Shown here piece after piece: positions 1-8,307 of a stretch of 35,239 nt of DNA. The notes under the pieces are model-generated. The model saw nothing but the letters and a program-made list of their open reading frames with translations. It was not told the DNA's origin and did no database searches. The position numbers and the translations under genes are program-made. The stretch is from Paraeggerthella sp964369725 (GTDB lineage: Bacteria; Actinomycetota; Coriobacteriia; Coriobacteriales; Eggerthellaceae). Numbering within the stretch: the stretch's first letter is position 1; every line of letters begins with the position of its first letter. Location of the stretch: contig CAYJGC010000014.1 in NCBI GenBank assembly GCA_964369725.1, positions 1-35,239 of the forward strand, written 5' to 3'.

Positions 1-1845
1 CCCATTGCTGAGGCAGGAATGGGCGGATTTGCAACGGTTCAAGTTGCTTGGGATACGCGCATTCAGCGTCGTGTTGCCATTAAGTGTATCCAGCTTGATG
101 AAGAAGACACCGCTCGAGCCTTTTATTCAGATGAACAATTTCAGTATGACCCTTCAGACACGCAAGGGCTTACCATTAACCTGCTTGAAGATGAAGCTTT
201 TCAGCAGTCTCTGCCCGGTATGCCAGGGCTTGATGAGGCTCGAACGGCAGCAATGCTTAATGACGCGAGCATTGTTGCGGTGTATGACTTTGAGATTCAA
301 GATTCCACCGCGTACCTTATTATGGAATACGTTGAAGGTATGTCGTTGGGGGAGTTGCTAAGCGAGCATCAAGACGAATTAACCCTCGATGGCATTGCGG
401 CTGTTTTTGCAGCGGTTGCGCGCGCCTTAGAAGTAGCTCACTCAAATCAGGTGCTCCATCTTGACATCAAGCCTGACAACATTTTGATTAATCATCAAGG
501 ACAAGTTAAGGTAACCGATTTTGGTCTTGCGACTCTTGCTGACTCTTCTGGATTTGGGACGGCGGGTGGCGGAACCATCGGCTATATGCCTCTTGAGCAG
601 ATGCGCGAGGAAATGCTTGACGTACGCTGTGACGAATGGGCGTTAGCTTCGGTAACCTATGAAATGATTGTAGGTGAAAATCCTTTTCTTGCACCGGATT
701 TGATGCGTGCGGCTTCTGCTATTGAGGATGCCGAGCTTGTGTTGCCGTCGCTTTGTTGGGATGAGCTTGATCCTGCGGCGGATGACCCCATCTTTTTTGC
801 CCTCGACCCCAATCGAGAAGAGCGCTACGCTACCGTTTCGGAATTTGCCGAAGAGCTTGAGCCTTACTTGGGGAGCGCACGTCGCGGCGTTCGTGAGCTT
901 GCTGCCATTGTTATGAACCTTCAGGATGAAGACGAAGATAATAATGAATCCGAAGAAGAGTGGCTGCCGCCTGTCCCTCTGTGTGAACAGTTTTCAGCAG
1001 CGCATCGTGTAGTGGCGGCTCATGCGATAGGAGCGATAGGAAGCGCATTTGTGGCACTCGTCGCTCTCATGGGAATTCCTCAAACGAGCGAATTCACTAG
1101 TCCTCTGTTTTGGGTGTTCTTTGTTCTCATTATTTTAGCCGGAGCACTAAAGCCCCATCTAGGAGCGTTGCTCTCTTATGCAGTTTTGGCAATAGCGGGC
1201 ATTATGCAAGGACAGCCAGCGATAGGATTTGTTTTGTTGGCTGCTGTGGGAGCATGGTGGTATTTCATGGGAAGAGATCGGCATGACGAAGCCAATGTGG
1301 TTTTTGCGCTGCCTCTTTCGGGGGCTTTTGGCTTGTCGCCGCTTGCTCCACTTATTGCTGGCTTTGTTTTAAGTCCTTTGAGAGCCGTGGTTGTTGCGGG
1401 TTTTTCTGTTTTGTTGGCAATATCTTTGATTGCTTGTGCGGCGGAAAGCCCCTTTGTTTTCAATGTGCTTAATCCGGGATATTTTGGAATATATGTGAGT
1501 CAAACGGAAGGCCTTACGGCGCTGCTAACGCAGCCTGCTTTCTGGGCGATAGCGCTGAGTTGGGTTATTTCAGCGGGGCTGTTGTCTCTTTTCCGCTTGC
1601 GACATACGCGCGTGTTTTCTTCTTTGGGCGTTGGTGCAGCAGGAGTAATCTTGTTGTTTGGGCTAGGTGTGGCTTGTTGGATTGTGGAAGGAACCACGTT
1701 ATTTTTAGGCAGAGACTTAGTCGCCGTTTCCGTTTCGCTTCTTGCCATGTTTGGTGCGTGCGCTTTCGTATACAACAAAGATTATTGCGATGGCTGTGAA
1801 GACGAAGACGACTATGACTACGACGACGGTGACTACGAGAATTAG
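1..1845 (+). CDS. Ser/Thr protein kinase with C-terminal multi-pass membrane region (5' truncated by window)
   Basis: The frame is open from base 1, so the true start lies outside the window. The first visible residues (IAEAGMGGFATVQVA) are the end of a glycine-rich ATP loop. They are followed by the VAIK lysine (bases 82-84), the catalytic HLDIKPDN (from base 457), the DFG motif (from base 517) and GYMPLEQ in place of the usual APE segment, so a Hanks-type kinase is well supported. A long acidic insertion separates VAIK from helix C. From about base 1000 the protein is strongly hydrophobic with several membrane spans, and it ends in an Asp/Glu/Tyr-rich tail. No PASTA repeats follow, unlike the common PknB-type cell-wall kinase. 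Its stop overlaps the stop of the convergent pyridoxal kinase gene. Substrates are not evident. Confidence 0.9.
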   Translation, partial: PIAEAGMGGFATVQVAWDTRIQRRVAIKCIQLDEEDTARAFYSDEQFQYDPSDTQGLTINLLEDEAFQQSLPGMPGLDEARTAAMLNDASIVAVYDFEIQDSTAYLIMEYVEGMSLGELLSEHQDELTLDGIAAVFAAVARALEVAHSNQVLHLDIKPDNILINHQGQVKVTDFGLATLADSSGFGTAGGGTIGYMPLEQMREEMLDVRCDEWALASVTYEMIVGENPFLAPDLMRAASAIEDAELVLPSLCWDELDPAADDPIFFALDPNREERYATVSEFAEELEPYLGSARRGVRELAAIVMNLQDEDEDNNESEEEWLPPVPLCEQFSAAHRVVAAHAIGAIGSAFVALVALMGIPQTSEFTSPLFWVFFVLIILAGALKPHLGALLSYAVLAIAGIMQGQPAIGFVLLAAVGAWWYFMGRDRHDEANVVFALPLSGAFGLSPLAPLIAGFVLSPLRAVVVAGFSVLLAISLIACAAESPFVFNVLNPGYFGIYVSQTEGLTALLTQPAFWAIALSWVISAGLLSLFRLRHTRVFSSLGVGAAGVILLFGLGVACWIVEGTTLFLGRDLVAVSVSLLAMFGACAFVYNKDYCDGCEDEDDYDYDDGDYEN

Positions 1846-2717
1846 GTATTAAGCAGCAGGCAAACGTCTTTAAGCAGAGGTTCAAAGCTCACGCCGCGAT
1901 CTTCAAAATGCGGTTGCTTTGCACTGACAATCATGGCGTCATGAACAAGCTTTCCAGCAAAAGTTGCTGCGTTGTATAAATCAGAGCCGGTCATAATGGC
2001 GGCAAGTAGTGCAGAAGCATATAGGTCGCCGGTTCCATGAAGCATATAGGGTAAAAAGTCATTGCTTACTTCGGTAATGTTTCCATCTTCGCTTCCAATA
2101 AAGTTTCGTATGCAGGTTTCTCCGTCACGGCGAATGCCTTTCAGTACAACATTTTTTGCACCTTTAGCTCGAAGAGCATCAACTATCCGATGAGCCTCTT
2201 TGTCGGATAGATTTGTCCCCTGCCAATCTTCTTGTAAGATGATTGCCGCTTCAGTGAGGTTAGGGGTCAGAATGTCTGCTCCGCAGGCAAGTTGAGCCAT
2301 GGCTTCGCATAATTCAGGTGTGTAGGTGGGGTACACCTTGCCATGGTCTGCCATAACAGGATCAACCACGCGTAATGCCTGTGGGTACATCTCATACAAA
2401 TCACGAATGCGGTCTACCTGTTCTGGTGCGCCCAAAAAGCCTGAATAAATAGCATCAATTTCAACACCAATGTTTTTCCACGCAGCTAAATAGTCGTCTA
2501 AGGTGTTGGTGGTGTCGTGCATATACCACCCAGGAAAGCCTGTGTGCGAAGAGAAAATACCCGTAGGAACCGGGCAGACATCACATCCGGCTGCAGAAAG
2601 AACAGGGATGGCTACACCAAGAGAACATTTTCCATAACCGCATAAATCATGAACGGCAGCGACACGGGGAATATACGTTTTATCACGGCGATAAAGATTG
2701 AGGCGCGCTTCGGTCAT
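1842..2717 (-). CDS. pdxK: Pyridoxal/pyridoxamine kinase (PfkB-like, PdxK/PdxY type)
   Basis: The protein is about 291 residues, normal for the family, and matches ribokinase-fold B6-vitamer kinases. It opens with RVAAVHDLCGYGKCSLG, continues with PVPTGIFSSHTGFPGW and VVDPVMADHGKVY, then DILTPNLTEA, and near the end carries the GTGDLYASALLAA anion-hole/catalytic-base motif. It would phosphorylate pyridoxal or pyridoxamine with ATP to salvage pyridoxal 5'-phosphate in the cytoplasm. I chose the ATG at 2717 (MTEARLN) because a GGGAGG ribosome site lies just upstream; an in-frame ATG at 2735 would swallow that site. The gene converges on the kinase at 1-1845, and the two stop codons overlap in the four bases TTAG. 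PdxK versus PdxY cannot be decided here. Confidence 0.9.
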   Translation of the reverse strand: MTEARLNLYRRDKTYIPRVAAVHDLCGYGKCSLGVAIPVLSAAGCDVCPVPTGIFSSHTGFPGWYMHDTTNTLDDYLAAWKNIGVEIDAIYSGFLGAPEQVDRIRDLYEMYPQALRVVDPVMADHGKVYPTYTPELCEAMAQLACGADILTPNLTEAAIILQEDWQGTNLSDKEAHRIVDALRAKGAKNVVLKGIRRDGETCIRNFIGSEDGNITEVSNDFLPYMLHGTGDLYASALLAAIMTGSDLYNAATFAGKLVHDAMIVSAKQPHFEDRGVSFEPLLKDVCLLLNT

Positions 2718-2814
2718 TGAAACCTCCCTAAACATAAACAGGTGAAACTAACAAGCAGTGCACGGCCAGCGTTTTGAGCAGAAGCTTAAAAGGAGCTGCT
2801 CGGTCAAAAGACAC

Positions 2815-3033
2815 TTATTTTTTTGCCGTATCTTTTTTCTCTTCAGTCTTTTCTTCGTCATCATCAAATAGGGACCAATCATCTTCGCTTGCTTCGCGGT
2901 GTACAAAGGTTTTTCGCGTCCGATATTCCATGATGACAGCAGCAATGAAGCTTAAAACAAGACCCATTCCAATGAGGCAGCCAACGCCTGCGTAAGTTTC
3001 AAAAAGAAAGTGATAGATTGCATTAAAGTCCAT
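2815..3033 (-). CDS. Small single-pass membrane protein, unknown function
   Basis: This 72-residue protein has an N-terminal stretch with one or two hydrophobic segments (GVGCLIGMGLVLSFIAAVIM) followed by a very polar tail rich in Asp, Glu and Lys (DDDEEKTEEKKDTAKK). A GAGG ribosome site precedes the ATG, and a TATAAT-like box lies on the minus strand at 3098-3103. The gene reads toward pyridoxal kinase 98 bases away and may share a transcript with it. I do not recognise a named family with certainty. The real-gene call rests on the ribosome site, the membrane/charged architecture and the lack of a better frame. Confidence 0.65.
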   Translation of the reverse strand: MDFNAIYHFLFETYAGVGCLIGMGLVLSFIAAVIMEYRTRKTFVHREASEDDWSLFDDDEEKTEEKKDTAKK

Positions 3034-3173
3034 ACATACCTCATTATGTAAGCTCAGGTTTTACGCGTACTCTTTTCGTTGCACATTTCAACCCCGCATT
3101 ATACTATGCAATTCTCTTCTAGCGAGAAAATTACAACTTTTAACCGCGATGAAGCGATATGGCCTTGCCTGCG

Positions 3174-3820
3174 TCAATCCACGACTATCCAAACCCACGA
3201 TCGCCTGGTTCCTCCTTTTCTTACAAGACACCCTTTTTCTTTGAGGCGTCGCGTAGATCTGAGTGCAGTATTTTCAGAAATTTTAAGCAAATCGGCAAGC
3301 TCTTTGTGAGTTATTGAAGGTTGTCTTTGATTGTTTGTAAGATTAAGAAATCTCGTGCTGCAGTGCCTTTTAGAGCGTTTTACCGCCACTTTNNNNNNNN
3401 NNNNNNNNNNNNNNNNNNNNNNNNNNNNNNNNNNNNNNNNNNNNNNNNNNNNNNNNNNNNNNNNNNNNNNNNNNNNNNNNNNNNNNNNNNNNTTTTACCG
3501 CCACTTTGCTCAGTTTGCTTTTTTTTGAGATTGACTTTAAGAGTGACAAGTATGTCATTAGTGTTGACTACAAACTCCGGTTTAGGAATTCCTTTTGCTG
3601 CGCACGCGCTACAGATTCTGTTGATGCCTTGCCCCCAGCTTTCAATATATCCTGCAAGATAAAAGGCATGAGCAATGTCGGGATTAGGAGGGATTGAAGC
3701 ATGCGTTTCGAAGAGATTTTTAGTTGTCCACTGTTCGGGTAACCCGCCCATGTTGCTAAAATGAATTTCATGATCGTATATTTTAATTTGCAAGGGAACT
3801 CGAAGCCAAATCATAAAAAG
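3174..3820 (-). pseudogene. Truncated AlbA_2/RecG-like ATP-binding transcriptional regulator remnant
   Basis: Minus-strand sequence from about 3800 down encodes the C-terminal part of the 'ATP-binding/AlbA_2, HATPase_c_4' regulators. It shows IKIYDHEIHFSNMGGLPE, then NLFETHASIPPNPDIAHAF, then AGYIESWGQGINRI. The expected terminal winged helix follows (ITHKELADLLKISENTALR...RLKEKGCL). The N-terminal two thirds of the family are absent. The two pieces lie in different frames, either side of a 100-N gap and a run of eight A on the minus strand. Removing the gap overlap and one A would join them (see findings). The fragment lies between a small membrane gene and the serS promoter. It could be a real pseudogene, or a truncated gene made worse by an assembly break. 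Confidence 0.7.
3393..3492. other. 100-N assembly gap with overlapping contig ends
   Basis: Exactly 100 N. The 15 bases before the gap (3378-3392, ttttaccgccacttt) are identical to the 15 bases after it (3493-3507). This suggests two contigs that actually overlap were joined with a default spacer. It falls inside the regulator remnant. Confidence 0.9.
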
Positions 3821-3855
3821 AGAACCCAATAGCATGCTAAGCACGTGTTGGTTTA

Positions 3856-3883
3856 TTGTGATGCAGCAATGGTGCGCTATACT
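3856..3883 (+). promoter_or_regulatory. Probable sigma70-type promoter for serS
   Basis: TTGTGA (3856-3861) and TATACT (3878-3883) are separated by 16 bases. The -10 box is 39 bases upstream of the serS ATG, and a GAGAAGGAG ribosome site lies in between. No T-box-like leader is visible. Confidence 0.5.
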
Positions 3884-3922
3884 GATCTTACTGTAAACTT
3901 TCAATTGAGAAGGAGCGCGATC

Positions 3923-5212
3923 ATGCTCGATATACGTTTTGTCCGCGAAAATCCCGAGGTTGTTGCACAGGCAATGCAAAACCGTAACGCTTCATGGGAT
4001 GCTTCGCGCTTCTCACAGCTTGACGAAGAGCGCCGTAGCGTTATTGCAAAAGAAGAGGCTCTTTTGGCTGAGCGCAACGCCACTTCAAAATCCATTGGTG
4101 CCATGATGGCTGCGGGTCAAAAAGACGAAGCTGAAGTTGCAAAAGAACGCGTACGCACCATTAATGCAGAAATTGCCACCCTAAGCGCTCAGCGTGATCA
4201 GGCAGAAGGCGCTATGAACGAGCTCTTAATGACTACGCCAAATCTTCCTGCCAACTCAACACCAGTAGGTGCAAGTGAAGAAGACAACCCCGAGGTTCGC
4301 CGTTGGGGCACCCCTCGTGATTTTGCCGCCGAGGGAATTGATGCAAAAGCTCACTGGGATTTAGGCACCGACCTGGGAATTATTGATTTTGAACGTGCGG
4401 TAAAGCTGACAGCAAGTCGCTTCATCTTGTTAGGTGGCATGGGTGCGCGTCTTGAGAGGGCTCTCATTAACTTTATGGCAGACACCCATGTTTCACGCGG
4501 TTATAAAGAGTGGTGGTGTCCTGCCATGGCAAACGCCAACACACTCACCGGAACTGGTCAGCTTCCAAAGTTTGAAGATGACCTGTTCAAAACGCGTGAA
4601 GGCCTGTACCTTATTCCAACGGCTGAAGTCCAGCTAACTAATATTCATTCCGAAGAGGTTCTCGATGCCTCTTCGCTACCGCTTCATTATTGTGCATTCA
4701 CTCCCTGTTTTCGCGAAGAGGCCGGAAGTGCGGGGCGCGACACGCGTGGCCTTATCCGCGTGCATCAGTTTGACAAGGTGGAAATGGTTAAGTTTGCAAC
4801 GCCAGAAACAAGCTACGATGAGCTGGAGTCTATGGTTGAAGATGCAGAGAATATTCTGCAACTTCTCGGACTTCCTCATCGTGTCATTAGCCTTTGTACG
4901 GGAGATATGGGTTTTTCTGCTGCAAAAACATACGATCTTGAAGTCTGGTTGCCGAGCTATAACGACTATAAAGAAATTTCTTCGTGTTCAAATTGCACTG
5001 ACTTCCAAGCACGTCGCGCAAATATTAAATACCGCGACCCTGAGAATTTTAAAGGTTCGCGCTATGCCCACACTCTTAATGGTTCTGGTTTAGCGGTCGG
5101 ACGCACGATGGCGGCCATTATGGAAAATTATCAACAAGAAGATGGAAGCATTAAAGTACCCGAAGTGTTAGTTCCTTACATGGGTGGTGTCGAGGTCATA
5201 GTGCCTGAATAG
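3923..5212 (+). CDS. serS: Seryl-tRNA synthetase
   Basis: This 429-residue class II aminoacyl-tRNA synthetase charges tRNA-Ser (and tRNA-Sec where present) with serine. The N-terminal MLDIRFVRENPEVV leads into the long coiled-coil tRNA-binding arm (residues about 30-105). The catalytic core follows, with class II motif 2 (CFREEAGSAGRDTRGL, then VHQFDKVEM) and motif 3 near the end (LNGSGLAVGRTMAAIMENY). The ATG at 3923 is chosen over an upstream in-frame ATG at 3845. It has a GAGAAGGAG ribosome site and matches the family's conserved start, and the longer version would begin upstream of the likely promoter. A GTG-start membrane protein gene follows 29 bases after the stop, so serS may lead a polycistronic unit running to about 8155. 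Confidence 0.97.
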   Translation: MLDIRFVRENPEVVAQAMQNRNASWDASRFSQLDEERRSVIAKEEALLAERNATSKSIGAMMAAGQKDEAEVAKERVRTINAEIATLSAQRDQAEGAMNELLMTTPNLPANSTPVGASEEDNPEVRRWGTPRDFAAEGIDAKAHWDLGTDLGIIDFERAVKLTASRFILLGGMGARLERALINFMADTHVSRGYKEWWCPAMANANTLTGTGQLPKFEDDLFKTREGLYLIPTAEVQLTNIHSEEVLDASSLPLHYCAFTPCFREEAGSAGRDTRGLIRVHQFDKVEMVKFATPETSYDELESMVEDAENILQLLGLPHRVISLCTGDMGFSAAKTYDLEVWLPSYNDYKEISSCSNCTDFQARRANIKYRDPENFKGSRYAHTLNGSGLAVGRTMAAIMENYQQEDGSIKVPEVLVPYMGGVEVIVPE

Positions 5213-5241
5213 CACGCGAAGTAGGTAGGAGATTTGATCGC

Positions 5242-6402
5242 GTGGTAACTAAGCGTAAGTATACTGACGTAAAAAAGAAAAAAGCTCCAGATACAGGCGA
5301 TACGGATATCGTGTCGCCTGTTTCATCGAAGCCTCTAATTAATCCTGAAAAAAATTCGGCGCCCGTTGCCCCGAAAAAAAATTCTGTCGAAGAAACGAAG
5401 GAAGAATCAAAGTTAAAACCTAAGCCACGTAAATCGGTTGCGGGGAAAAAAATTGCTCAACCAAAAGAGGCTTTGCAGCCACAAGCAGAGCCTGTAGAGA
5501 GAAGCAAGAAGGATCAATCCACGCCTTCAAAAGGCTACAATCCTGCTCCTTATAAAGATTTGCCCCTTTCTTTTCAGGGTGAAGAGTTAAAAAAGAATGA
5601 AACACAAAGCGAAGATGATGTGCAAGAATCTTCTTTAGAAGACGAGGTGCAGCAAGAAGTAAAAGCCTCAAAAAAAGCAACTTCGAAAAAGCCAAAAAAG
5701 CGTTGCTGGCCTTGGGTCGTAATAAGTGTCATTTTGTTGTTGGCGTTTAGTGCGGTGGCGTTGTTTTCGTGGGATCGCTGGTTTCGTTATGACGATGCTT
5801 TGGATTTTAAGGGTGAATGGTTTAGTAATGGCACCGATGCTGTTGTTGTCATCGATGGACAACACCTCAAGCTTACCGAGGATGTCGCGTATGAGTATGT
5901 GCTTGACGAAATTGCTAAAACTATAACGTTCACTTTTGGGAACATGGAGGGCGAAGGGCGCTATCGTTTCTCTCTCGATAGAAGTCAGTTGGTTATTACG
6001 GATGGGTCTGGATATTCGTGGTTCTCAACTTTGCAAGAAGACCTGGACTGGATGATTGAGCAGTTGATTAGAAGCATCCAAGACTTACCTGCGCAGGAAT
6101 TATTGCCGGCGGACAATCTCACCATCTTGGATCGCTTGTCTCATAATGACCAGGCATTGCCGCGTGCGGGAAGTGGGGTAATTGATGAGGGGACGGTGGT
6201 CTCGCAAGAAGACTCTGCACAAGCTAGCGACGCACAAGAAGACCCAGCGCAAGATGCTTCGTTAGAAATAGGAGATGTGCAGGATAGTTCCTTTTTGAGC
6301 GAACCGTCAACAGATTCTCAAGCGGCCTCTGAAGAAAATAGCTTAGATGCTGCAAGTGAATCTGTTGAATCTGGTGAACCCGAAACCAGCGCGAGCGAGT
6401 GA
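5242..6402 (+). CDS. Membrane-anchored protein with charged N-terminal region, unknown function
   Basis: This 386-residue protein starts at a GTG preceded by TAGGAGA. Residues 1-153 are low-complexity, rich in Lys, Pro, Glu and Ser, and probably cytoplasmic. A single transmembrane helix runs at about residues 156-177. The outside part includes a compact domain (about residues 185-260: FKGEWFSNGTDAVVVIDGQ, then TFTFGNMEGEGRYRFSL) that reads like a small beta-rich module. A Ser/Glu/Asp/Ala-rich tail with repeated SQEDSAQAS/AQEDPAQD-like segments closes the protein. I recognise no catalytic motif. It lies between serS and a cyanophycin-synthetase-N-like gene, 6 bases before the latter. It is likely an envelope-associated type II membrane protein; the role is unknown. 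Confidence 0.85.
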   Translation: MVTKRKYTDVKKKKAPDTGDTDIVSPVSSKPLINPEKNSAPVAPKKNSVEETKEESKLKPKPRKSVAGKKIAQPKEALQPQAEPVERSKKDQSTPSKGYNPAPYKDLPLSFQGEELKKNETQSEDDVQESSLEDEVQQEVKASKKATSKKPKKRCWPWVVISVILLLAFSAVALFSWDRWFRYDDALDFKGEWFSNGTDAVVVIDGQHLKLTEDVAYEYVLDEIAKTITFTFGNMEGEGRYRFSLDRSQLVITDGSGYSWFSTLQEDLDWMIEQLIRSIQDLPAQELLPADNLTILDRLSHNDQALPRAGSGVIDEGTVVSQEDSAQASDAQEDPAQDASLEIGDVQDSSFLSEPSTDSQAASEENSLDAASESVESGEPETSASE

Positions 6403-6408
6403 TTCTTT

Positions 6409-6888
6409 GTGTCTGATAAAATTCCTGCGGCGATTATTGTAAAGCGGCTCGTTGTGCGCAAGGACCGTATCTTGGGCGACATCCATTTTGGCAAAGAGGT
6501 TCCCCGAGAAACAACTCCGCAGCTCATAGATTATGTGGTGACATGTTTCCCACGCATTCCTTACCATGCATGCGTCAACGGAAAAGGTGACACGTTTGCT
6601 ACCGTGATGGAGAGCACTCCTCTTCCGCATGTGATTGAGCATTTGGTAATTGATATACAGGCCCAAGCGGAGCAAAATAAGATTAAGCTCACTGGCGGTC
6701 ATTTGACTGCAGCGCCTGTGACATTTGTGGGTACTTCTCGTTGGCTTGATGAAGAACTAGGGCATGCGCGTGTAGAAGTGAGCTTCACCGAGGATTTAGT
6801 TGCTTTGCGGGCTTTTAAAGAAGCTGTTGAATTTCTAGCGCAAGCAGTGGTAATATCCCAACATGACTTCAGCACACTTAACATTTGA
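6409..6888 (+). CDS. Stand-alone protein resembling the cyanophycin synthetase N-terminal domain
   Basis: The protein has 159 residues and a GTG start 6 bases after the preceding stop. Its pattern follows the N-terminal domain of cyanophycin synthetases. An early FPRIPYHAC segment is followed by PHVIEHLVIDIQAQ, comparable to the HIVEHVALELQ region of CphA. GTSRW and GHARVEVSFTEDLVALRAF come next, comparable to the GRTR...VVFEY segment. No ATP-grasp or Mur-ligase domain follows in this gene. The 3' end overlaps the start of the aminotransferase gene by 26 bases, indicating translational coupling. The relationship is judged by eye from conserved spacing, and the cellular role of a lone domain is unknown. 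Confidence 0.65.
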   Translation: MSDKIPAAIIVKRLVVRKDRILGDIHFGKEVPRETTPQLIDYVVTCFPRIPYHACVNGKGDTFATVMESTPLPHVIEHLVIDIQAQAEQNKIKLTGGHLTAAPVTFVGTSRWLDEELGHARVEVSFTEDLVALRAFKEAVEFLAQAVVISQHDFSTLNI

Positions 6889-8155
6889 CCATACGAGCAA
6901 CAAGGTTGCTCAACGCGTCGTCAAGATGCGTTCTTCGGCTGTGCGCGATTTATTCGCCGCAGCTTCTCGCAGTGACATCATATCGCTTTCTGGCGGTATG
7001 CCCGATGTGTCGTTGCTGCCAGAAGACGCTATTTGTACGGCGGTAAATGCCGCCTGCCAAGAGCAGCGCGCTACGGCACTTCAATACGGCGCAACCGACG
7101 GTCGCGTTGAGACAAAGCAGGTGTTTTGTTCGCTCATGCGTGACACAGGTGTGCGCACAAAGCCGCAAAACATTATGATTACAACCGGTGCTCAAGAAGC
7201 GCTGGATTTGATTGCGAAAACGTTTATCGATCCAGGCGATATTATTGTGGCAGAAGGTCCTACTTATTTAGGAGCCTTGCAGGCATTTAGTGCTTACGAG
7301 CCTGATATCCGCTGTATTCCCATTGATCACGATGGTATGCGCATCGATTTACTCGAAGAAGAGCTTGAACGTATTGGACGAAACAATCCACGCTTGAAAT
7401 TTGTTTACACTATTCCAAACTTTCACAATCCGGGCGGCGTTACTCTTTCGCCCGCTCGCAGAAAGCGCTTGATTGAACTTTCTAAAGAGTTTGATTTTCT
7501 AATTATCGAAGATGACCCGTATGGTCGCTTGCGTTACGACGGTGGGCACGTGCTTCCTCTTAAAGCGCTCTACGACGAGGTTATTTATCTCGGAACGGTG
7601 TCAAAGGTGTTTGCGCCTGGCTTGCGTACGGGTTGGATAGTTGCGCCGGAAAGTGTACTTGCAAAGATTAATCTAGTGAAGCAAGGAACAGATTTGTGCG
7701 GCAGTGCATTTAACCAGGTTGTGGTGGAGCATTATTTTACGGATACGCCCTGGCAAAAAACGCTTCAAAAATTTGTTGACACGTATCACGAGCGACGCGA
7801 CGCTATGCTTGCAGCTCTTGAAGAGTATTTCCCCGCAGAGGCTTCTTGGACTCATCCCGAAGGTGGCTTTTTTGTTTGGGTTACGCTTCCTCCTTACTTA
7901 GACACAGGGTCAATGCTGAGCGTGGCGCTTGAAAACGGTGTGACTTACACGCCGGGCGATGGCTTTTATCCCGCTGCATCAGGTGGAAAGAATTGCATGC
8001 GTTTGGCCTTTTGCTATGAAAGCCCAGAAAATATTGCAGAAGCGGTTCGCCGTCTTGCTGCAGTTATTGAAGAGCGCATGGAGCTGTATCGTGTGTTTAT
8101 CAAGGCAGGCGCTATTAAAGACCCCCTTGGGTCACAGCAATTAAAGTCAGATTAA
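6863..8155 (+). CDS. PLP-dependent class I/II aminotransferase (2-aminoadipate/LysN-like)
   Basis: This 430-residue fold-type I aminotransferase belongs to the MocR/LysN-like subgroup without a DNA-binding domain. Visible marks are SLSGGMPDVSLLP near the N-terminus, QYGATDGRVETK, the cofactor region TTGAQEALDLIAKTF, FVYTIPNFHNPGGVTLS, IIEDDPYG, and the Schiff-base lysine K248 in TVSKVFAPGLRTGWI. It would transfer amino groups between an amino acid and 2-oxoglutarate or pyruvate; the exact substrate cannot be read. The start overlaps the upstream gene by 26 bases with only a weak ribosome site, so it probably relies on coupled translation. A hairpin terminator follows 20 bases after the stop. 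Confidence 0.92.
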   Translation: MTSAHLTFDHTSNKVAQRVVKMRSSAVRDLFAAASRSDIISLSGGMPDVSLLPEDAICTAVNAACQEQRATALQYGATDGRVETKQVFCSLMRDTGVRTKPQNIMITTGAQEALDLIAKTFIDPGDIIVAEGPTYLGALQAFSAYEPDIRCIPIDHDGMRIDLLEEELERIGRNNPRLKFVYTIPNFHNPGGVTLSPARRKRLIELSKEFDFLIIEDDPYGRLRYDGGHVLPLKALYDEVIYLGTVSKVFAPGLRTGWIVAPESVLAKINLVKQGTDLCGSAFNQVVVEHYFTDTPWQKTLQKFVDTYHERRDAMLAALEEYFPAEASWTHPEGGFFVWVTLPPYLDTGSMLSVALENGVTYTPGDGFYPAASGGKNCMRLAFCYESPENIAEAVRRLAAVIEERMELYRVFIKAGAIKDPLGSQQLKSD

Positions 8156-8175
8156 TTTGACTAATGCTTGATAGG

Positions 8176-8206
8176 AGCCTGTGTCTTTTAGGCGCAGGCT
8201 TTTCTT
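8176..8206 (+). terminator. Intrinsic terminator after aminotransferase
   Basis: AGCCTGTG (8176-8183) pairs with CGCAGGCT (8193-8200), with one G-U pair and a 9-base loop. TTTCTT follows. Confidence 0.75.
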
Positions 8207-8307
8207 ATAAGGGACTAAGCTAAACGAGCGAAGACGTAGTCTTTCGTTTGGGAAAATGAGGTACAAGGCGACATGTGCGCTGCGTATGCTTAAGAAAGGG
8301 AACTGGT

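Noticed and set aside
1500..1778. Minus-strand frames inside the kinase membrane region
   Set aside because: They are shadow frames opposite a strongly supported gene, with no start signals.
3845..3922. Longer serS start
   Set aside because: The extension begins upstream of the likely promoter -10 box and lacks a ribosome site; the family starts at MLDIRF.
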